A DNA stretch of 9,071 nt from Methanosalsum sp. GTDB lineage: Archaea; Halobacteriota; Methanosarcinia; Methanosarcinales; Methanosarcinaceae. This document shows, piece by piece, positions 1 to 5,083 of the stretch (position 1 is the stretch's first letter; each line of letters opens with the position of its first letter). The stretch covers positions 1-9,071 of the forward strand of contig SKZM01000061.1 of assembly GCA_007127385.1 (NCBI GenBank), given 5' to 3'. The position numbers and the translations under genes were made by a program. A model generated the notes under the pieces. It saw only the letters and a program-made list of their open reading frames with translations. It was not told where the DNA came from and searched no databases.

Positions 1-105
1 AAAAAGATTCTAAGATTATTGGTTCAGGGAATTAGACAGAAGGCATCTGAGCCTTTAGATCAGATGAATTCACATGAAACGAATCTGATACCGAATAATA
101 ATTAA
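1..105 (+). CDS. 3' end of an unrecognised plus-strand gene (partial)
   Basis: Frame 1 is open from the left edge to a TAA at 103-105, giving the last 34 residues of a protein that begins outside the window. The tail reads KKILRLLVQGIRQKASEPLD and ends in a polar Asn-rich stretch (LIPNNN). The first half could be an amphipathic helix; no family can be named. Its stop overlaps by four bases the TAA of the converging DUF2953 gene, a tidy tail-to-tail arrangement that supports a real gene end. Only 34 codons are visible, so a chance open frame is possible. Confidence 0.45.
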   Translation, partial: KKILRLLVQGIRQKASEPLDQMNSHETNLIPNNN

Positions 106-725
106 AAACTTATCTTTCTGCGTACAATCTTCCAGAAAGCATCCATTACATCTCTGTTGAACATGAATATGAGAAAAGCAGGAATTATTGCATATATCCT
201 CATCTGAATATTAAAAAGTGCATGATAATTGAAGACTTCATGGTCAAACACAGGATTAATCTCAATCTTACATTTATCAGATACCTGTCTCACAATCCCT
301 GCAGCAGAGTACATAAATCCACACATCATACCGGTATCCGCGGGATCATTGAATCCGTATCTGACACTGAAATGTCCGGTTTTTACAGTGATTTTATTTA
401 AAATTCCTACCATCATTCTCATAGATGGCCTGAAGAGTTGTTTTATCAGCCCGAAAATAAACTCAATGTCCTTTACACTGTCCTTAATTTCAGATCCTGC
501 CTTTTCTTCAGATTCGCCTGAACTCGCCTTTTTTTGATCATTTTTAAGAGATGTATCCTCCTCTCTATTCAGAGTATAGGAAAATAGAAACCATTTTACC
601 AGGATATTGTTCTCGATTCGGGTTCCATATTTCATGGAATCGACTTTCAGTTCAAAAGGAGCAAAAAGGAAGAGCCCTATCAGTAAGAATAAAACAAAAA
701 GGAATATCTGAATAAAGAGCTCCAT
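102..725 (-). CDS. DUF2953 family membrane protein
   Basis: Predicted 207-residue protein of unknown function with an N-terminal membrane anchor. The first ~20 residues are a strongly hydrophobic helix (LFIQIFLFVLFLLIGLFLF). A charged, low-complexity linker lies at about 55-85. The conserved DUF2953 region carries the motif YGFNDPADTG at about 123-132 (the family's G-x-x-DPA-x-TG signature), and a second hydrophobic helix lies near 177-190. I start at the ATG at 725-723, because AAGTGG lies about seven bases upstream; an in-frame GTG at 737-735 would add four residues but has no Shine-Dalgarno sequence. It lies 53 bp downstream of the GerW gene on the same strand, probably in one transcript. 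In Firmicutes such as Bacillus (ytfI) DUF2953 genes also neighbour a GerW/YtfJ gene. The molecular role is unknown; work at the membrane with GerW is inference. Confidence 0.82.
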   Translation of the reverse strand: MELFIQIFLFVLFLLIGLFLFAPFELKVDSMKYGTRIENNILVKWFLFSYTLNREEDTSLKNDQKKASSGESEEKAGSEIKDSVKDIEFIFGLIKQLFRPSMRMMVGILNKITVKTGHFSVRYGFNDPADTGMMCGFMYSAAGIVRQVSDKCKIEINPVFDHEVFNYHALFNIQMRIYAIIPAFLIFMFNRDVMDAFWKIVRRKISF

Positions 726-778
726 GGTCAGAACCACTTAATAGATATTTCATACCAGGTTTAGTTCTTCTACCCCGA

Positions 779-1219
779 CTATACTGTGCTCTGCGGAGAG
801 ATGTCCTCAGATTCAGTTTTCTCGGTCTGTTTTTCATTTTCAGCCTTTTTCTTGTCCCTTGAAGATTTTACCTTTTCAAGGATTTCCGGTGCATTTTCCA
901 GAAGTTTACCAAAATCGGTTTTCTCAGAGACCCGCAGCAGCCTGACCTCATTTTCACTAGCAACAAGAAATGCAACAGGCTCAAGCTTTGCTCCGGCGCC
1001 GCCACCGCCGCCCATTCCTGATTCATCCTTATTGCTCTTACCTTCTTCACCCTTATTGTACTTACTTTCTAAACCGCCGCTTCCAAATCCAAAAGTTACT
1101 TTCGTTATTGGGATTATAGTCTTGCTACCTGCAAATATAGGCTCTCCAACAACGGTTTTAATATTTATCAGTTTCTCAAGATCACAGGAAACTGTCTTAA
1201 TTAACTCTTCTATACTCAT
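779..1219 (-). CDS. GerW (YtfJ) family protein
   Basis: Predicted 146-residue soluble protein of the GerW/YtfJ family, first named from Bacillus sporulation and germination but also present in methanogens. No enzymatic activity is established. Visible features: an N-terminal helix (MSIEELIKTV), the segment TVVGEPI at 22-28, the core strand region IIPITKVTFGFGSGG at 35-49, a polar insert, a loop of five consecutive glycines at 70-74, then LEPVAFLV at 79-86. The C-terminal ~35 residues are Lys/Glu rich and probably disordered. The ATG at 1219-1217 is chosen because purine-rich GGGGTAGAG precedes it; the longer frame would need a TTG at 1237. It has its own strong TATA-like element at 1256-1273 and is followed by the DUF2953 gene. 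It ends in TAG, with a second in-frame TAG three codons on and TAA three codons later; in a pyrrolysine-using methanogen read-through would add only six residues. Confidence 0.88.
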   Translation of the reverse strand: MSIEELIKTVSCDLEKLINIKTVVGEPIFAGSKTIIPITKVTFGFGSGGLESKYNKGEEGKSNKDESGMGGGGGAGAKLEPVAFLVASENEVRLLRVSEKTDFGKLLENAPEILEKVKSSRDKKKAENEKQTEKTESEDISPQSTV

Positions 1220-1255
1220 ATTATCTCTACCCCACAAAGACCTGAAAATAGGTCT

Positions 1256-1273
1256 AATATATTAATATATAAG
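1256..1273 (-). promoter_or_regulatory. TATA-box region for the GerW-DUF2953 transcript
   Basis: On the minus strand this reads CTTATATATTAATATATT, a close match to archaeal TATA boxes (TTTATATA-like). A start about 25 bases downstream would lie near 1241, giving a leader of roughly 20 bases before the ATG at 1219. Two overlapping TATA-like cores make the exact start site uncertain. This is a pattern match only. Confidence 0.55.
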
Positions 1274-1307
1274 CTTAAGATATTTAATATTTTGTAACAA
1301 ATAGCCA

Positions 1308-1326
1308 CTGTCCCTTAATGGAACAG
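1308..1326 (-). terminator. Hairpin after the small bipolar-protein gene
   Basis: On the minus strand CTGTTCC and GGGACAG form a 7-bp stem (one G-U wobble) around the loop ATTAA. It starts about 20 bases beyond the TAA of the 54-residue gene and precedes the GerW promoter. It could end or stabilise the short transcript. Only a weak T-rich tract follows (TATTTGTTA), so termination is uncertain; it could equally be an operator or an unrelated fold. Confidence 0.3.
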
Positions 1327-1344
1327 AATAGTATATCAATGAAA

Positions 1345-1509
1345 TTATTTATTCTCAACCTTTACTCCTCTGTAAATTCCCCTTCTTTCATATTCCCCAT
1401 ACCCGCGGTGTTTTTTATCATTCCGCTTTCCTGAAAGGCGGATTAACATCTCTTCAAGTTCATCTTCGTCCAGTTCGTCTTCATCTTCCGGTTTGTTTTC
1501 ATTTTGCAT
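1345..1509 (-). CDS. Small charge-segregated hypothetical protein, 54 residues
   Basis: An intact 54-codon frame from ATG (1509-1507) to TAA (1347-1345). I do not recognise the family. The first 20 residues hold twelve Asp/Glu and one Lys (for example EDEDELDEDELEE), while residues 24-54 hold eleven Arg/Lys and only four acidic residues (GKRNDKKHRGYGEYERRG). The result is a bipolar protein with no hydrophobic core or membrane segment, likely disordered or a binding peptide. A good Shine-Dalgarno, TGAGGT at 1523-1518, sits eight bases before the ATG, which strongly supports translation. It is the first of three minus-strand genes before GerW and DUF2953, but the 125-bp gap with a hairpin and a separate TATA box argues that it can be transcribed alone. 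Binding to nucleic acid or to a basic/acidic partner is only inference from charge. Confidence 0.62.
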   Translation of the reverse strand: MQNENKPEDEDELDEDELEEMLIRLSGKRNDKKHRGYGEYERRGIYRGVKVENK

Positions 1510-1528
1510 GAATTATAACCTCAGTATA

Positions 1529-1546
1529 CCATATTTTATTGTATGG
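1529..1546. promoter_or_regulatory. AT-rich core with CCATA/TATGG inverted arms, shared divergent promoter
   Basis: The sequence is CCATA, an 8-base AT-rich core TTTTATTG, then TATGG: a perfect 5-bp inverted repeat. It lies between the small bipolar gene (minus) and mscS (plus). Read either way the core resembles a TATA box (CATATTTTATT on plus, CAATAAAATATG on minus), with predicted starts near 1560 (plus) and near 1510 (minus). The arms could be an operator covering both promoters. This is inferred from sequence pattern. Confidence 0.35.
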
Positions 1547-1577
1547 ATCTTTTCCCGGAAACGATAAAAAGATATTC

Positions 1578-1625
1578 ATGCATGACCATTTAGAGATGAC
1601 TTCAAATAATAGCCATCCATCATGA
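1578..1625 (+). CDS. Possible 15-codon leader ORF overlapping the mscS start
   Basis: An ATG at 1578 opens a frame MHDHLEMTSNNSHPS that ends in TGA at 1623-1625, so its stop and the mscS ATG share the four bases ATGA at 1622-1625. The mscS start has no Shine-Dalgarno of its own, and such overlaps often mark translational coupling. Against it, the leader ORF also lacks a clear Shine-Dalgarno (only AAAAAGATATTC precedes it), and a frame of 15 codons arises easily by chance. Confidence 0.25.
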   Translation: MHDHLEMTSNNSHPS

Positions 1626-2527
1626 AATTTACCACTATTTTATCCAGAAAGCATTCCAGAAATGCCCTTACCAGAATGAAGACACATGTACTTACCAGAA
1701 TACTTAACCGTATGATACTGTTATTCGTCCTGGTTGGGCTGCCTTTGCTATTGCTGATGATCGCTCACCGCCAGGAAATTATAATGGTCCCTGAAATCAT
1801 ACTTGTATTTCTGGAAGCTATTGTGATCATTCTGGTCTCATTTGCAATAGGAACGATATTTATAAGGTTTACTCTAAACACTATCCAGGCCCATTTTGAT
1901 AGTCTGGGGGAACCTGAAGAGAAGATACTGCTCAGCAAGGTCTATATAGGCCTGATATACTCTCTGGCCCTGGTAATAATCTTCTGGCAACTTGGGATCG
2001 ATCCCAGAAACATAGCCATATTCCTGGGATTGATCACCACAGGCTTTGCCTTTGCTATAAGGGATATCATTCTTTCCTATTTTATCTGGTTTATCCTACT
2101 TACAAAAAAACCATTCAAGATTGGGGATTATATAAATGTTGGAGATAATGAGGGGTTAGTCAAGCATATTGGTCTTTTCTATGTGGTTGTAGACCCTACT
2201 CCCTCTAACTATGAGGATTACTACAAGATCCCGAACAAAACCTTTCTCGAAAATCCTATACGCAACTATGGGTGTAACAGGATCCCTAAAACTTTTGATT
2301 TCTATCTCAAGGAAATACCAGCTAATTTCGAGGAAAGGGTTGAGAACATCAGGAAGAAGGCTATGGAAATCAGTTATACAGATGCAAAGTTCTATATTTA
2401 CTCAGATAAGGATGGAGTGAGATTATCAGCCTTCTACAAAACCAGATTTGAAAACATAAATCATTCAAATCATCAATTGCTGGGACTGATCCTTGAAGAG
2501 TTCGGTGTAATGCAGAATAATGGTTAA
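1622..2527 (+). CDS. MscS-family small-conductance mechanosensitive channel
   Basis: Predicted 301-residue membrane channel that would open under membrane tension to release solutes during hypo-osmotic shock. Hydrophobic helices lie at about 31-48, 56-80, 106-126 and 129-160. The last, containing GLITTGFAFAIRDIILSYF, matches the pore-lining TM3 and hinge of MscS proteins. It is followed by the beta-domain signature KPFKIGDYINV (163-173), a GLVKHIG segment, and IPNKTFLENPIRNYG (203-217), all typical of the family. The C-terminal ~80 residues form the usual cytoplasmic alpha/beta part. Size is close to E. coli MscS (286), with one extra N-terminal hydrophobic helix. An in-frame TAG at 1610-1612 limits the start; ATG 1622 is used though no Shine-Dalgarno is visible, so it may be leaderless or coupled to the leader ORF at 1578. 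It ends in tandem TAA codons. Divergent from the small bipolar gene and apparently monocistronic. Confidence 0.9.
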   Translation: MKFTTILSRKHSRNALTRMKTHVLTRILNRMILLFVLVGLPLLLLMIAHRQEIIMVPEIILVFLEAIVIILVSFAIGTIFIRFTLNTIQAHFDSLGEPEEKILLSKVYIGLIYSLALVIIFWQLGIDPRNIAIFLGLITTGFAFAIRDIILSYFIWFILLTKKPFKIGDYINVGDNEGLVKHIGLFYVVVDPTPSNYEDYYKIPNKTFLENPIRNYGCNRIPKTFDFYLKEIPANFEERVENIRKKAMEISYTDAKFYIYSDKDGVRLSAFYKTRFENINHSNHQLLGLILEEFGVMQNNG

Positions 2528-2782
2528 TAAATATAACAACTTCAGAATGAAAAGCATCCTGTATTCGGTCCATTATATCTTCCAGCCGGGATTTACATAT
2601 TAAAAAAAATGCTATCCTCCACAATATTTACATAGTTTAGTTTCAAATATTCACATGGATACCGGGGATTTTTTGGTTAATAGCTGTTAAAATAGTATCT
2701 TATTTATTTACAGATTTGCCGTCATTTCAAATCCAGAAGAATCTTACTCATGGATTCGGTTTTGTAAATCAGGGGTTAATGC
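2528..2782 (+). promoter_or_regulatory. AT-rich spacer: mscS 3' end and cdc48 promoter region
   Basis: No convincing gene is seen in these 255 bp. A T6 run at 2669-2674 after a GC patch (ACCGGGG) could end mscS transcripts. TATA-like stretches for cdc48 are TTAAAATA near 2688 and CTTATTTATTTA near 2699-2710, implying a leader of 50-70 bases. The Shine-Dalgarno of cdc48 is AGGGGT at 2771-2776. The word ATTTACA recurs at 2591, 2626 and 2706, the first two within ATTTACATA, and could be a regulator-binding site. An A8 run lies at 2602-2609. Confidence 0.4.
2771..2776 (+). promoter_or_regulatory. Shine-Dalgarno of cdc48
   Basis: AGGGGT lies six bases before the ATG at 2783, a near match to the archaeal AGGAGGT consensus. 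It fixes the start, together with the in-frame TAA at 2777-2779 that rules out any longer protein. Confidence 0.55.
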
Positions 2783-5065
2783 ATGACTGAAACAAAAGAT
2801 AAAAAGTCGATCAGATTGAAGGTTGCTGAAGCAGCTCAAAAAGATGTGGGGAAAGGAATAGTTAGAATTGATGAAAAATGCAGGAAAGAACTTGGACTTG
2901 AAGTATTTGACGTTATTAAGATCACAGGTGATCGATCCACATCTGCTATTGTGGGCCGGGCCTATCCTGCAGATTCCGACCTTGAGATCATACGTATGGA
3001 CGGACTTATTCGAACCAATGCAAAAGCCAGTATTGGAAAGCAGGTAATGCTGGAAAAGGCAGAGTGGGAAGAAGCAAGGCAGGTTACCCTTGCACCTGTC
3101 AACAAGGGTATACGAATACATGCACCTCCAGAAGCTTTAAATTCAGTATTTCAACACCGGACCGTTTCCAGAGGAGATTTCATCTCCACAACAACTGTAA
3201 GAAAACCAAAGGATAGCTTCTCAACAGAAACAATGTTTGAAGATCTGTTCCAGGACATGTTTGGACCATCATTTGGACTTGGTGAGATTAAATTGCAGGT
3301 TGTTTCAGCCACACCTGGAGGAATTGTGAAGATTACCGAGAATACGCAGATAGAACTCCTACCTGAAGCTACAGAGCTTGCCCCCGAACAAACAGTCCCT
3401 ACTGTAATGTACGAGGATCTTGGAGGTATCCAGCATGCTGTTTCTAAGGTCAGGGAAATGATAGAACTCCCCCTGAAACATCCTGAACTCTTTGATCGCC
3501 TTGGAATTGAGCCTCCAAAGGGTGTGCTTTTACACGGCCCACCTGGAACCGGCAAGACCATGCTTGCAAAGGCTGTTGCAAATGAATCTGATGCATATTT
3601 CATAATAGTCAATGGCCCGGAGATAATGTCAAAGTACTACGGAGAATCAGAACAGCAGATCCGGAATATATTTCAGGAAGCAGAAAAAAATGCACCATCC
3701 ATTATTTTAATAGATGAGATCGATTCAATTGCTCCAAAAAGGGCTGAAGTTACAGGAGAAGTTGAAAGAAGGGTTGTTGCCCAACTTCTTTCATTAATGG
3801 ATGGCCTTAAAGAGCGGGAAAATGTGATTGTGATAGGAGCAACAAACAGACCTGAGGCAGTGGATATGGCACTCAGGAGACCTGGCCGATTTGATCGGGA
3901 AATAGAACTGCGGGTTCCTGACAGAGAAGGGAGGATGGAGATTTTGCAGATACATACACGTGGCATGCCTCTCTATGATGATGTGAATCTTGAGGAGCTG
4001 GCTGAGATTACCTATGGGTTTGTTGGTGCAGATATTGCAGCTCTTGCCCGTGAAGCAGCAATGGGTGCTCTTCGAAGAATTCTTCCGGAAATCAATCTCG
4101 AAGATCAGACCATTCCAAAGGAGATACTGGACAAGCTGGTGGTAACTGCAGGGGATTTCAATAATGCTCTCAGGGAGATCAAACCATCGGCAATGAGGGA
4201 GATAATGATCGAGACCCCGAATGTTAGCTGGCAAGATATCGGTGGGATGGAAAATGTAAAGGAACTTCTCAAGGAAGCAGTGGAATGGCCCCTTAAAAAT
4301 CCGGAATCGTTCAAACGTATTGGTGTTGAAGCTCCAAAGGGAGTGCTTCTCTATGGACCCCCTGGGACAGGGAAGACCATGCTTGCAAAGGCAATTGCAA
4401 ATGAATCTGATGCCAACTTCATCTCAGCAAAGGGAAGTGATCTTCTGTCCAAATGGTATGGAGAGTCAGAAAAACGTATTGATGAGGTGTTCTCCCGGGC
4501 AAAGCAGGTAGCACCGTCTGTGATATTTCTGGATGAGCTGGATGCTCTGGCACCTGTGAGAGGAACTGCAGCCGGAGAGCCACATGTAACAGAGAGAATC
4601 GTTAACCAGCTTTTGTCAGAACTGGACGGACTTGAAGAATTAAGAGGTGTGGTTGTAATAGGAGCTACCAACAGACCTGACATCATTGATCCTGCACTTC
4701 TAAGACCTGGCAGGTTTGATGAACTTATAGTAGTACCCGTTCCTGACAGAGGATCCAGAAAAAGGATATTTGAAGTACATACAAAGAAAATGTCACTTGC
4801 TGAAGATGTGGATCTGAATGATCTGGTGAGCCGAACTGATAGATACACGGGGGCAGATATTGCTGCAATATGCAAGAAGGCAGGTCGATTTGCCCTGCGT
4901 GAAAATATACAGGCAGAAAAGGTATACCAGAAACATTTCTTAAAAGCGGTTGAAGAGACTGAACCCTCGGTGACACAGGATACTATGAAATACTACGAAA
5001 CTTTAAAGGGAAAACTTAGATCAAAGAAATCAAAGGAAATAGAAGCGAATCATGTTTACGCCTGA
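2783..5065 (+). CDS. cdc48: Cdc48/VAT AAA+ ATPase (two-ring unfoldase)
   Basis: Predicted 760-residue archaeal homologue of eukaryotic p97, a hexameric unfoldase that threads substrates through its pore using ATP. The N domain (about 8-190) has the double-psi barrel start (RLKVAEA, GIVRID) and a second subdomain. D1 has Walker A GPPGTGKT 252-259, Walker B IILIDEID 307-314, sensor 1 GATNRP 352-357 and arginine fingers R366/R369. D2 has Walker A 525-532, Walker B VIFLDELD 580-587, GATNRP 627-632 and R641/R644. Both rings carry aromatic pore loops (KYYGESE 284-290, KWYGESE 557-563), as in archaeal VAT and unlike D1 of p97. All catalytic residues are present, so both rings should be active. The last three residues, Val-Tyr-Ala, fit the HbYX motif with which proteasomal ATPases dock on the 20S core. 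ATG 2783 follows AGGGGT, and an in-frame TAA lies just upstream. It stands alone and converges on the PAS kinase gene with an 18-bp gap. Confidence 0.97.
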   Translation: MTETKDKKSIRLKVAEAAQKDVGKGIVRIDEKCRKELGLEVFDVIKITGDRSTSAIVGRAYPADSDLEIIRMDGLIRTNAKASIGKQVMLEKAEWEEARQVTLAPVNKGIRIHAPPEALNSVFQHRTVSRGDFISTTTVRKPKDSFSTETMFEDLFQDMFGPSFGLGEIKLQVVSATPGGIVKITENTQIELLPEATELAPEQTVPTVMYEDLGGIQHAVSKVREMIELPLKHPELFDRLGIEPPKGVLLHGPPGTGKTMLAKAVANESDAYFIIVNGPEIMSKYYGESEQQIRNIFQEAEKNAPSIILIDEIDSIAPKRAEVTGEVERRVVAQLLSLMDGLKERENVIVIGATNRPEAVDMALRRPGRFDREIELRVPDREGRMEILQIHTRGMPLYDDVNLEELAEITYGFVGADIAALAREAAMGALRRILPEINLEDQTIPKEILDKLVVTAGDFNNALREIKPSAMREIMIETPNVSWQDIGGMENVKELLKEAVEWPLKNPESFKRIGVEAPKGVLLYGPPGTGKTMLAKAIANESDANFISAKGSDLLSKWYGESEKRIDEVFSRAKQVAPSVIFLDELDALAPVRGTAAGEPHVTERIVNQLLSELDGLEELRGVVVIGATNRPDIIDPALLRPGRFDELIVVPVPDRGSRKRIFEVHTKKMSLAEDVDLNDLVSRTDRYTGADIAAICKKAGRFALRENIQAEKVYQKHFLKAVEETEPSVTQDTMKYYETLKGKLRSKKSKEIEANHVYA
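3554..3594 (+). repeat. D1 copy of a near-identical 41-bp Walker A segment in cdc48
   Basis: This stretch, codons 258 onwards ([14 protein letters not shown]), differs from the D2 copy at 4373-4413 at only two of 41 bases, including identical third codon positions nearly throughout. The bases just upstream, also coding conserved Walker residues, have many third-position differences. Confidence 0.7.
4373..4413 (+). repeat. D2 copy of the near-identical 41-bp Walker A segment in cdc48
   Basis: The partner of 3554-3594, in direct orientation 819 bp away and in the same reading frame. The two mismatches change one Ala codon silently (GCT to GCA) and Val to Ile. The size of the identity at silent sites suggests recent gene conversion or matching codon choice. 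Confidence 0.7.
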
Positions 5066-5083
5066 ATGGAAAATTACTTCCCA

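Noticed and set aside
102..737. GTG start at 737 for the DUF2953 protein
   Set aside because: No Shine-Dalgarno precedes it, while the ATG four codons later has one and starts directly at the hydrophobic anchor.
786..1265. Long plus-strand open frame (159 codons) opposite the GerW gene
   Set aside because: Its Pro/Ser/Leu-rich protein mirrors the glycine and Lys/Glu codons of GerW, which is a recognised family; no ribosome site or family supports it.
2602..2609. A8 run as a minus-strand T8 terminator
   Set aside because: No minus-strand gene upstream would need it; the nearest minus-strand gene starts beyond the cdc48 gene, at 7585, and ends at 5084.
2370..2624. Minus-strand frame of 84 codons over the 3' end of mscS
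   Set aside because: It is mostly antisense to the conserved MscS coding region, and its protein shows no recognisable domain.
3151..4976. Several minus-strand open frames opposite cdc48
   Set aside because: They are complements of the conserved AAA+ domains and have Ser/Pro-rich shadow composition.
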